NCBI GenBank assembly: GCA_051649345.1
Contig: JBOFGX010000046.1
Span: 1-13,559, forward strand
Length of the DNA stretch: 13,559 bases
From: Leadbetterella sp051649345
GTDB lineage: Bacteria > Bacteroidota > Bacteroidia > Cytophagales > Spirosomataceae
Reading direction: 5' to 3'
A model generated the notes under the pieces. That model worked only from the letters and a program-made list of their open reading frames with translations, ran no database searches and was not told the DNA's origin. The position numbers and the translations under genes were made by a program. Positions 7,492 through 13,559 of this stretch are shown here, piece after piece. Numbering within the stretch: position 1 is the stretch's first letter; each line of letters opens with the position of its first letter.

Positions 7492-8187
7492 ATGAATAAA
7501 CTGTTGTTCATCTTTGGTATCATCTTTTCTTTAAGTTCTTTTGCTCAAGAAACTAAATGGGCTTCTTGGTCAAAACAGTACAAAGGGCAAAAAAACTATT
7601 TCCCAGAATATGGAAATTCACCAAAAAATAAAAATGAGATAAAATCAGACAACGAATTCATTGAAAGTATAAAAAAACAAGGTTTATCCAACAAAGATGG
7701 GGCTAAAATGCTAGCATCAAAAGGTTGGGAACTTTTAAAGGAAGGGAACTTAGAAAATGCCATGTTAAGATTCAATCAAGCTTGGCTTTTAGATAACTCA
7801 AATACGAATGCTTTATGGGGATTTGGAACAATCTTGGGCACTTTGCAAAACCCAGATGACGGCAATAAGTATTTAGAGCTTGCGTATAAATTAGATAACT
7901 CAATTCATCGATTGTTAATTGACATTGCAAATGGATATCTAATAAAGTACTACATAAAAAATGATAAAAATGCTCTAAATATAGGTTTATCAAGGTTGTT
8001 AGAATATAACAAAATTGATGGCAAAAACGAAGAATCGCTATACAAAACAGCTATATTTTATTTCCATTTGGAAGATTATAAATCCTCATGGTTATATATA
8101 AATGAATGTAAAAAAAATGGAGGTGGTGTTATCCAAAAAGGTTTTCTAGATGCTTTAAGTTCTAAGATGAAGGCCCCCAGTAAGTAG
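7492..8187 (+). CDS. Exported TPR-repeat protein
   Basis: The protein is 231 residues. Signal peptide residues 1-19 end SSFAQ, suggesting periplasmic or surface location. At least two tetratricopeptide repeats are visible at about 71-104 (AKMLASKGWELLKEGNLENA onward) and about 105-138, with the usual small/aromatic pattern and a WLLDNSNTNALWG turn between them. The region about 180-205 (LYKTAIFYFHLEDYKSSWLYI) is a further likely repeat. TPRs mediate protein-protein contacts, and the partner cannot be inferred. The segment 20-65 is polar, with aromatic and Lys residues and no recognised domain. The gene is first of a probable three-gene unit with spacings of about 43 nt. The preceding 153-nt gap holds a weak inverted repeat (GATTCAC 7420-7426 / GTGAATC 7445-7451) but no clear promoter. 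Confidence 0.8.
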   Translation: MNKLLFIFGIIFSLSSFAQETKWASWSKQYKGQKNYFPEYGNSPKNKNEIKSDNEFIESIKKQGLSNKDGAKMLASKGWELLKEGNLENAMLRFNQAWLLDNSNTNALWGFGTILGTLQNPDDGNKYLELAYKLDNSIHRLLIDIANGYLIKYYIKNDKNALNIGLSRLLEYNKIDGKNEESLYKTAIFYFHLEDYKSSWLYINECKKNGGGVIQKGFLDALSSKMKAPSK

Positions 8188-8230
8188 ACTATGAAGAATT
8201 ATTTAATAAAAACAAATACTATATACCCCA

Positions 8231-9604
8231 TTGAAAAAGATTTATCGAAGTGAAGAAAATTTTTTTTCACTACTTTTACTCCTTCTCTTCCCCTTCTTCA
8301 CCTACGCCCAGATAAATTACGGCTCTACCTGTAGTAAGTATGAAATGAATTTCATCAATGCTTTATTAAAAAATAATATAATTGATAGTAGTCAATATGT
8401 ATATTATTCTTCTAAACCCAAGAGTATAATTACCTCAATCGATAGTTTGTTTTCTAATAATAAAAATATTTTGAAATATGAGTTGAAAGAAACACCTATC
8501 ACAGCTGAACACTTATTTTCGGATATTTCAAGAGAAATACACCATAAGTTTTTCACTGGTTGTGCCTTAAAAATGAAAGTACAACCAACTAATATTCAAT
8601 ATGAAAAGCATAATTCATTTACTGTAAGTATTACTTTTGAGAATCTCAAATATAGGCTAAAAAATAGTTCTTTTACCTATTTTAAAAATCAAGCTGATCA
8701 AGATAATATAGAACCTTATTTTAAAGTAACTGAAATGACAAATTTTCAATTTTTCAATCATTTTTTGTTAGATAATGGCTCAAATGATCGTTTGTACAAG
8801 GCAAATTTCTTCAATAACCCGTTTATAAATTACTACCTAAAACTAGATAATAACGACTATCAATCATTTCGAGAATTTATTTCTAATGAATTAAATGGTG
8901 AAATAAAAGATGAGCTTTGTAAATATGAATGGCCTATAAAAAAAGAATATGAAATTAATAAGTTAAATCAACTTATTAACGATGCACGGAATTCTGATTT
9001 CAATTTCAATACTTTAAACGAAGAAATAATTTTTTATTTTCGAGAAGATATTTACAGGTCTTGCTCGCCTAGATCTTTTGTAATTTCTATTCTAAACAAA
9101 ATACCAATACATTTAAAAACATATATAGAATGGGGGGCGGAAAGTTATTGGAAACATAATTTAAAACCTTTAAAAACGGTTATTGACTCATTAAAACGAG
9201 CATCAAATGGCCAATTTAATCCTGATTCATTCTCTGACAATCTAAAATACATTCATTCAATCCCTTATAGCAATAATAGAAATGCCTATATCTCGTTTAA
9301 AATTGATGGTAAAGAATACCGAAAGGACTGGAGAATCAAAGCCATGCCAATTGGTTCTAACAAAGAGTATATATTAGGTAATGACGAAGTCCAAGTAGCG
9401 TTAAAAGATGTGGTCGAACTAGTAAATATGTATTTAGAAGATAAAAACAAATCGCATCGCTTTTGCTTAATTCAACCTTCTGAAGAGGGGTATGACCCTG
9501 ACACTGTTTGTTTTTTAAACAACAAACAGTGTAAATGGATAAATGCTAATTTTAATAATTTTTTTTACGATAAAATTCCAATAAAATTCCTCAATATGGA
9601 GTAG
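8231..9604 (+). CDS. Exported protein of unknown function (457 aa), start uncertain
   Basis: I do not recognise a family. From the TTG at 8231 the product begins MKKIYRSEENFF and then a strong hydrophobic run ending PFFTYA-Q, a signal peptide cleaved near residue 26. Two Glu residues inside the n-region are unusual. A GTG at 8250 would give the more normal MKKIFF start but is one base out of frame across a run of eight Ts (8260-8267); one more T would restore it. The mature part (about 430 residues) is rich in Asn, Lys, Phe and Tyr, has several Cys and contains no obvious motif. The C-terminal part has EYRKDWRIKAMPIG and a CFLNNKQC segment lying over a perfect 12-bp hairpin. DNA for the signal peptide is nearly identical to that of the following hydrolase gene. 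The gene looks more AT-rich than its neighbours. It sits between the TPR and hydrolase genes with gaps of about 42 nt. Confidence 0.75.
   Translation: MKKIYRSEENFFSLLLLLLFPFFTYAQINYGSTCSKYEMNFINALLKNNIIDSSQYVYYSSKPKSIITSIDSLFSNNKNILKYELKETPITAEHLFSDISREIHHKFFTGCALKMKVQPTNIQYEKHNSFTVSITFENLKYRLKNSSFTYFKNQADQDNIEPYFKVTEMTNFQFFNHFLLDNGSNDRLYKANFFNNPFINYYLKLDNNDYQSFREFISNELNGEIKDELCKYEWPIKKEYEINKLNQLINDARNSDFNFNTLNEEIIFYFREDIYRSCSPRSFVISILNKIPIHLKTYIEWGAESYWKHNLKPLKTVIDSLKRASNGQFNPDSFSDNLKYIHSIPYSNNRNAYISFKIDGKEYRKDWRIKAMPIGSNKEYILGNDEVQVALKDVVELVNMYLEDKNKSHRFCLIQPSEEGYDPDTVCFLNNKQCKWINANFNNFFYDKIPIKFLNME
8260..8267. repeat. T8 homopolymer in the signal-peptide region
   Basis: Eight Ts separate the GTG at 8250 (frame reading MKKIFF) from the hydrophobic core, which lies in the frame of the TTG at 8231. 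Nine Ts would join the GTG frame to the core. This may be a slippage site or a homopolymer sequencing error. Confidence 0.6.
8289..8322 (+). repeat. Duplicated signal-peptide DNA, copy 1
   Basis: This 34-bp stretch matches 9681-9714 with two differences, both synonymous. It encodes PFFTYAQINYG, the end of the signal peptide and first mature residues. Similarity continues upstream through the Leu-rich core but stops shortly downstream, although the two proteins are otherwise unrelated. Confidence 0.85.
9501..9532. repeat. Perfect 12-bp inverted repeat inside the coding region
   Basis: ACACTGTTTGTT (9501-9512) and AACAAACAGTGT (9521-9532) are perfect reverse complements with an 8-nt loop. The hairpin lies about 70 nt before the stop codon of the unknown exported protein gene. 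No T tract follows directly, but a T8 run occurs at 9559-9566. It could attenuate or protect the transcript before the hydrolase gene; this is inference. Confidence 0.6.
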
Positions 9605-9646
9605 TAACCAGTAATATAACTTTATATCAATATTCGTAATTCCATA

Positions 9647-10462
9647 ATGTCAATTAAAAAATCCTTCTTACTCCTCCTCCTCCCCTTCTTCACCTATGCC
9701 CAGATAAACTACGGTTCCAACAAAGGAAAATACACTACCATTCGAGGAACAAAAATGTACTATGAAGAATATGGAAAGGGTACCCCTCTACTATTGATTC
9801 ACGGTGGTTTGGGTGATATTTCAGCATTTAAGAATATAATCCCAAGCTTATCTAAAAAGTATCGTGTCATCATTCCCGATTCTCCAGGGCTTGGCAGATC
9901 AGACTATGCTGATAGTACGCTCAGTTATGCACTCATAGCAGATTATCATTCGCAACTGATTGACAAACTCAAACTAGACAGTGTATATATCACAGGGTGG
10001 AGTGATGGAGCCATTGTAGGCTTGATACTCGCAAAAAAACGCCTTGACAAAGTAAAAAAATTGATATCTGTGGGTGCAAATTACACATTACAAGGATATA
10101 CAAAACAAGGATTAATCGACAGTAAAAATATGGCTGACACTAACTTTGTAAAAACTGAATTAAGAGGCTGGATCCTGCATTACCAAAGGCTCTCTTCCAA
10201 AAACTGGACAAAATATATTTTAGAGGCGGGACCTATGTGGTTAAAGGAAACGTATTTCCCAAAATCCGATTTGGAATCCATTCGAGTTCCCACATTGGTT
10301 ATATATGGTGATAAGGATATGTTTACCTTGGAACATGGTTTAGAAATAAAAAATGCAATACCAAAAAGCCAGTTTTGTGTTATCCCTAATTGTAGCCATA
10401 GTGTGTTTGCCGATAAACCAAAGTTGTTTTTAGCCCTAGCGGAGACATTTTTACGTGAATAG
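9647..10462 (+). CDS. Exported alpha/beta hydrolase
   Basis: The protein is 271 residues. Signal peptide MSIKKSFLLLLLPFFTYA-Q is cleaved near residue 18. The alpha/beta hydrolase fold is clear: oxyanion-hole HGG (52-54), nucleophile elbow GWSDG with Ser119, catalytic Asp224 in GDKD (221-224) and catalytic His251 in CSHSVF. PDSPGLGRSD (78-87) is the typical strand-4 loop. Length is normal for a small esterase, lipase or carboxylic-ester hydrolase of the MhpC/BioH type, and the substrate is not predictable. Export is unusual for this fold class, where many members are cytoplasmic; the signal peptide DNA is nearly identical to that of the upstream gene, suggesting it was acquired by local recombination. 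The ATG lies 42 nt after the previous stop, so it is probably the last gene of the unit starting at 7492. No hairpin terminator is seen after it. Confidence 0.9.
   Translation: MSIKKSFLLLLLPFFTYAQINYGSNKGKYTTIRGTKMYYEEYGKGTPLLLIHGGLGDISAFKNIIPSLSKKYRVIIPDSPGLGRSDYADSTLSYALIADYHSQLIDKLKLDSVYITGWSDGAIVGLILAKKRLDKVKKLISVGANYTLQGYTKQGLIDSKNMADTNFVKTELRGWILHYQRLSSKNWTKYILEAGPMWLKETYFPKSDLESIRVPTLVIYGDKDMFTLEHGLEIKNAIPKSQFCVIPNCSHSVFADKPKLFLALAETFLRE
9681..9714 (+). repeat. Duplicated signal-peptide DNA, copy 2
   Basis: Partner of 8289-8322: 32 of 34 bases are identical, encoding the same PFFTYAQINYG. Here it opens the alpha/beta hydrolase. Confidence 0.85.
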
Positions 10463-10882
10463 TTTTATTTCATAACTAACTCCCTTTCTTTCTGCCTTTT
10501 GTGTAGACATTGGGCCCGTATACACCTTACTCCTAACTTTTCAAATAAGCATTTTCAGCTTCATATATTGATATAAAAACTGAATCTTGTTTAGGTTTAC
10601 GTTATACAAATTTTGTGTTTTTTGACTTATAGTATTGTACTTACAGGTCTAGAAGATAAAAAAGTAAAAACCAAAAGTAAGCTAGCTCCTACACCTCCGT
10701 CTTTTAAGATCAATAAAACAGCAGATCATAATCGTCATTTTTTATTTTGCCCAATTTGATTACATTTATTATAAATACCTATTAAATAATATTAGAAGAC
10801 ATTTTTAAAGCATTTCACCTTTTTAAAAATGAATTAAATCTATAACCAAAACTCAAAATTATAATTTTAACAAAACATTAAC
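10463..10882. other. 420-bp gap without an intact gene; possible decayed coding scraps
   Basis: No intact gene, RNA or clear promoter was found. Some stop-bounded stretches look protein-like. On the minus strand, 10451-10540 reads KVYTGPMSTQKAERKG and then SYEIKLFT before a stop. The overlapping frame reads YGPNVYTKGRKKG, and the same frame further upstream (about 10541-10590) reads DSVFISIYEAENAYLKS. On the plus strand, 10646-10759 reads GLEDKKVKTKSK and then LAPTPPSFKINKTADHN before TGA, with no good start. These may be remnants of lost genes. I cannot name the families. The last 120 bp before 10883 is plain AT-rich leader. Confidence 0.3.
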
Positions 10883-12046
10883 ATGCGATTAATCGTAACA
10901 TCTGGTCTTCTTTTTTTTGCTTTTTTTTCAATTGCTCAAACAAAAACTTTACGAATCAATCCTACCATAGCCTTACCAAAAGATAGCGTAGAAAGTAAGA
11001 AACTGACAGTCGCATTAAACGATTTTTTAGAATCGGCTCGAAAGCCCAACGAAGAGAATAATTATGTTTATGAAGCCGAGAAAGTAGAAACGTTTATTTT
11101 ACTTGACGAGGTAAATGGGCTCGAAAAAAGTGGTCGCTTCAAAGATGATTTTTTCTATAAACCCTACCTAACCAACGTAATGTTACTCAATGATAGCACC
11201 TACCATCTTCAGGTTTCTTATATTGGAGTTAACGAAAATACGCCTTTGTTAAGAGCCAGTTTTGTATTCATAGCACACAAAACTAGGGGTTCATTTACTT
11301 TTTCATCTCCTTTGTTAAGAAATACCGCAACATGGAAAGTCCTTAAAAAAGGAAATCATTACTTTCATTATCAAAATTTAATCAACGTCAATAATGTAAA
11401 AGACTTTGTAAAACAAGTATCCGTATATGACTCAAAACTCAAGATAGCGAACAAAACAAGTGTTTACTATATCACGGACAATACCCCTGAAGTGTTAAAA
11501 CTAATCGGGGTTGACTATAAATCCGATTATCAAGCACGACCCGAACTGAATTTAAGTTCACATTTTGCGAATAAAAACCTGAAAGTATTTGGGTCTAAAG
11601 ACTACCTAAATGTTAAAACCGAAGCACATGATTTATTCCACGATAGATTAAGCCTTATTGTACCAAGGAGTAAGGTAAATAAACCTGTAGATGAAGGATG
11701 TGCCTATCTATACGGTGGAAGTTGGGGTTTTAGTTGGGAAGAAATTTTTAAATCATTCAAAGATCAAATTGCGAGTAACAAAACCACCGATTGGGCTGAT
11801 ATCAAAGAAAAAGCCATATCTTTCAAAACTGGAGAGTATCCTAATTCCGCGGATTATATCATCAATGCACTTATAGTTAAGAAAATAGAAAAGGAAAAAG
11901 GCTTTGCCGGTGTTTGGGAGCTACTCAATGTAGGGCCGTTTGAAAAAGGGAATGAAAAGTACTATCAAATTCTCGAAAAACTAACGGGAATATCCAAAAC
12001 CAATTACAACCAAAAGATCTGGGAACTGATCTATAATGAAAAGTAA
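10883..12046 (+). CDS. Secreted gluzincin-like protein with HDxxH instead of HExxH
   Basis: The protein is 387 residues. Signal peptide residues 1-18 end FFSIA-Q. The N-terminal half (about 20-240) is beta-rich with no recognised domain. The key region is EAHDLFHDRL (247-256) followed by PVDEGCAYLYGGSWGFSWEE (268-287). The order H249-x3-H253 and Glu271 in a DEG-A-Y-GG context resembles gluzincin metallopeptidases, where HExxH is followed by a third-ligand Glu in DEG-type sequence. Here the catalytic Glu is Asp250, and the spacing from His253 to Glu271 is 17 residues rather than the 18 of M1. The protein is either a variant zinc peptidase or a zinc-binding, non-catalytic relative; family assignment is inference from motif and context. 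Its C-terminal helices (about 283-385) fit the helical domain after such a core. The start ATG follows an A-rich leader, and a 73-nt gap leads to the barrel gene. Confidence 0.7.
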   Translation: MRLIVTSGLLFFAFFSIAQTKTLRINPTIALPKDSVESKKLTVALNDFLESARKPNEENNYVYEAEKVETFILLDEVNGLEKSGRFKDDFFYKPYLTNVMLLNDSTYHLQVSYIGVNENTPLLRASFVFIAHKTRGSFTFSSPLLRNTATWKVLKKGNHYFHYQNLINVNNVKDFVKQVSVYDSKLKIANKTSVYYITDNTPEVLKLIGVDYKSDYQARPELNLSSHFANKNLKVFGSKDYLNVKTEAHDLFHDRLSLIVPRSKVNKPVDEGCAYLYGGSWGFSWEEIFKSFKDQIASNKTTDWADIKEKAISFKTGEYPNSADYIINALIVKKIEKEKGFAGVWELLNVGPFEKGNEKYYQILEKLTGISKTNYNQKIWELIYNEK

Positions 12047-12080
12047 ACCTTTAACTATCTGTTGACTCAGGTTTTACTTT
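12040..12080 (+). terminator. Weak hairpin overlapping the end of the gluzincin-like gene
   Basis: AAAGTAAACCT (12040-12050) can pair with AGGTTTTACTTT (12069-12080), with one bulged T and an 18-nt loop. It includes the stop codon. Low GC, a long loop and no following T run make efficient termination doubtful. Confidence 0.2.
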
Positions 12081-12119
12081 CACCTTTATAGAAGAATTTT
12101 AATCCCAAAATCTATTTAC

Positions 12120-12683
12120 ATGAAACTAGTTTCCTCTTTTTTGTTCTTTATTATACTACTTTCAAATCAAGCAAAATGCCAAATTGATAGCTTACATAAG
12201 AACAGATTTCTTAATATTCAAACAGGTATTGGTTTTGACAATTTTAATTCTGCAGGAATACGATTCAGATTGGAGTACTCAAAGCAACTAAAGAAAAAAC
12301 TATACTACGGAACCTTGTTTGAAATGAAAAAAAATCAATATCGGCATACCACTGACTATTACCCTATTTATCCTGCAAATACCTTTATACTAGCCGAAAA
12401 AATAGGATACCGATTCGAATTATGGCGAGATAGAATAGCTTGGAACGTTGGGCTTGCCGCAGGAGTAGCCTATCTTCAGTGGCCAAAACATAATTTATTG
12501 AGACCTATCGCTGTAGCAGACGCAACACTTAATATCAGAATTACAAAAAAACTATATCTTGAAACCGCTCCCTTGATCATTATTTTACCCGTATCTACAT
12601 TTTACTTCTCCTTCATTGGATATAAAGAATATGACAACTATGGCGGAATTTCGGTACCCATAGGTTTACGATACAAATTTTAA
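12120..12683 (+). CDS. Small outer membrane beta-barrel protein
   Basis: The protein is 187 residues. Signal peptide residues 1-20 end QAKC-Q. The mature part is a run of amphipathic strands with aromatic girdles (for example LNIQTGIGFDNF at 32-43, KKLYYGTLFEMKK, RIAWNVGLAAGVAYLQW) and ends in GLRYKF with a terminal Phe, the usual signal for outer-membrane barrel insertion. About 165 mature residues fit an 8-stranded barrel (OmpA/OmpX-like size). The family is not identified more precisely, and no catalytic motif is visible. It lies 73 nt after the gluzincin-like gene and 11 nt before the next gene, so it is probably co-transcribed with both. Function is unknown; structural or surface roles are equally possible. 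Confidence 0.75.
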   Translation: MKLVSSFLFFIILLSNQAKCQIDSLHKNRFLNIQTGIGFDNFNSAGIRFRLEYSKQLKKKLYYGTLFEMKKNQYRHTTDYYPIYPANTFILAEKIGYRFELWRDRIAWNVGLAAGVAYLQWPKHNLLRPIAVADATLNIRITKKLYLETAPLIIILPVSTFYFSFIGYKEYDNYGGISVPIGLRYKF

Positions 12684-12694
12684 ATAAAAATAAA

Positions 12695-13207
12695 ATGCAT
12701 AAAACACTTGTCCTTCTTTTGCTATTTCCCACCTATTGTTTCGCTCAGGAAAGCAACAATATAACATCTATTTACCCTAAAATGATAGGCGATATAGAAT
12801 TTGATCCACATACAGACTCCGAAGATTTTGAGATATGTTATCCAAAGCATGTTCAGCAGTATTTTAGTCATAAAAACGGATTGGAATATGAAGGGGAAAA
12901 ACTAGCTATTTTAAAGGCTTTCCAATAGCAATATAAATCAGAATTTAAACCAAATGAAACGGGTTTGATTAGAATCCGATTTATTGTCAACTATAAAGGA
13001 CAAACAGATAGATTCAGACTGATAGCCATGGATGAAAATTACAAAGAAAAAGTTTTTGCTAGTTCAATAACCGAACAGCTTGTGAAAATCACTAAGAGCT
13101 TAAAGGGGTGGGGGCTAATGAAATACGACAGCACCCATACTTTCGATTATTACCAATATTTGATTTTTAAAATGGAAAACGGACAAATAAAGGAAATTTT
13201 ACCATGA
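12695..13207 (+). pseudogene. Exported small protein with TonB-C-like tail, interrupted by an in-frame TAG
   Basis: One continuous frame runs from ATG 12695 to TGA 13205-13207, broken only by TAG at 12926-12928. The first 77 codons encode a signal peptide (cleaved at CFA-Q, about residue 18) and an acidic stretch with FDPHTDSEDFEICYPKH. After the TAG the same frame continues QYKSEFKPNETG and LIRIRFIVNYKGQTDRFRL, then a segment ending MENGQIKEILP. This second part resembles the small TonB-C-like beta domains found in exported Bacteroidota proteins (GLIRIRFIVN-KG pattern). Without the stop the product would be 170 residues and look whole. A single change in CAG or AAG explains the stop. Alternatives are a sequencing error or readthrough; a separate start for the second half (TTG at 12965) is unlikely, since it would lack a signal peptide. 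It begins 11 nt after the barrel gene. Confidence 0.75.
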
Positions 13208-13559
13208 GAAACCTACTTTACATCTGCTTATTACTTCCCTTTTATTTGTATTCTCAGCCCAATTGTAAGGCTTTTTTATACAACAAAGACACCTTGCAAT
13301 ATAAAGCCTGTATGTATGTTGAGTCTGCTCCAGATCATTATCAATTCAAAAGGGAGATGCATGAGATTCTGGATAGTTCGCTAAAAATCTGCCCATATTT
13401 CGCATATGCCTATAGAGGAAAATCAACGGCCTATTTAAAATCAGGTGATTTTGTAACTTGGAAAAAATGGATCGATAAAGCGGTTGAATACGATTGGAAT
13501 AGTAACTTAGGCTATAGAGGTTGGTGTCGTTATCAATTTTTTAGAGATTACAATGGAGC
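13204..13559 (+). CDS. Exported TPR-like protein, 5' part only (runs off the window)
   Basis: The ATG at 13204 overlaps the TGA of the preceding interrupted gene (ATGA), suggesting translational coupling. The frame stays open to the window's right edge (118 codons plus 2 bases). Residues 1-18 (MRNLLYICLLLPFYLYSQ) form a signal peptide. The mature part begins PNCKAFLYNKDTLQYKACMY and continues with helical TPR-like stretches: REMHEILDSSLKICPYFAYAY (about 55-75) and GKSTAYLKSGDFVTWKKWIDKAV (about 77-99). The AYxxxGxAYLKSGDF pattern is typical of TPR helices. In Bacteroidota such proteins are recurrent small exported TPR proteins of unknown function. Its pairing with the upstream TonB-C-like protein suggests the two work together, but that partner carries a nonsense codon here. 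Confidence 0.8.
   Translation, partial: MRNLLYICLLLPFYLYSQPNCKAFLYNKDTLQYKACMYVESAPDHYQFKREMHEILDSSLKICPYFAYAYRGKSTAYLKSGDFVTWKKWIDKAVEYDWNSNLGYRGWCRYQFFRDYNG

Noticed and set aside
8191..8253. ATG ORF of 20 codons (MKNYLIKTNT...) between the TPR gene and the unknown exported protein gene.
   Set aside because: Ends before the signal-peptide core, lies in another frame, and has no sign of being a gene of its own.
12965..13207. Second half of the interrupted gene treated as an independent gene starting at TTG 12965.
   Set aside because: Same frame as the first half, lacks a signal peptide, and the residues before the TTG continue the protein naturally; one broken gene explains it better.

Overview
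The window looks like chromosomal DNA of a member of the Bacteroidota, most likely a flavobacterium. The sequence is AT-rich. Almost every protein carries a short Sec signal peptide ending in a Gln-preceding site (FAQ, YAQ, CQ). There is a SusC/TonB-type outer-membrane receptor of the carboxypeptidase-like/plug/barrel type. Leaders are A-rich rather than Shine-Dalgarno-like, and two intergenic regions hold TAnnTTTG boxes like the Bacteroidota -7 element. One intergenic region holds short GTTC...GAAC and CATC...GATG inverted repeats of a kind I associate with flavobacterial genomes.

Layout. 1-1356 is the C-terminal part of an M1 zinc aminopeptidase cut by the window edge. 1357-2053 is a gene-free region built of decayed, nested repeats (TAGTCG, TAGTGCTGAGT and longer units). 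2054-3160 (minus) is a membrane fatty-acid desaturase. It is divergent from a 773-residue TonB-dependent receptor-like protein (3383-5704); the gap between them holds inverted repeats and a candidate promoter. 5839-7338 is an exported S41-type peptidase, flanked on both sides by the same 16-bp G-rich repeat. 7492-10462 is a probable three-gene operon: an exported TPR protein, an unrecognised exported protein, and an exported alpha/beta hydrolase. The last two share nearly identical signal-peptide DNA. 10463-10882 has no intact gene but shows scraps of protein-like sequence. 10883-13559 is a second same-strand cluster: a secreted gluzincin-like protein with HDxxH in place of HExxH, a small outer-membrane barrel, a small exported protein interrupted by an in-frame TAG, and the start of a TPR-like exported protein that overlaps it by ATGA.

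Taken together, most genes act in the envelope: proteolysis (M1, S41, possible zincin), uptake or outer-membrane functions (receptor, small barrel), TPR scaffolds, and membrane-lipid desaturation. I see no tRNA, rRNA, CRISPR array, transposase or recognisable defence or biosynthetic system. The most noteworthy points are: the repeat-built intergenic region; the T8 tract that decides the frame of a signal peptide; the duplicated signal-peptide DNA; the HDxxH protein; and the single-codon gene interruption near the right end.
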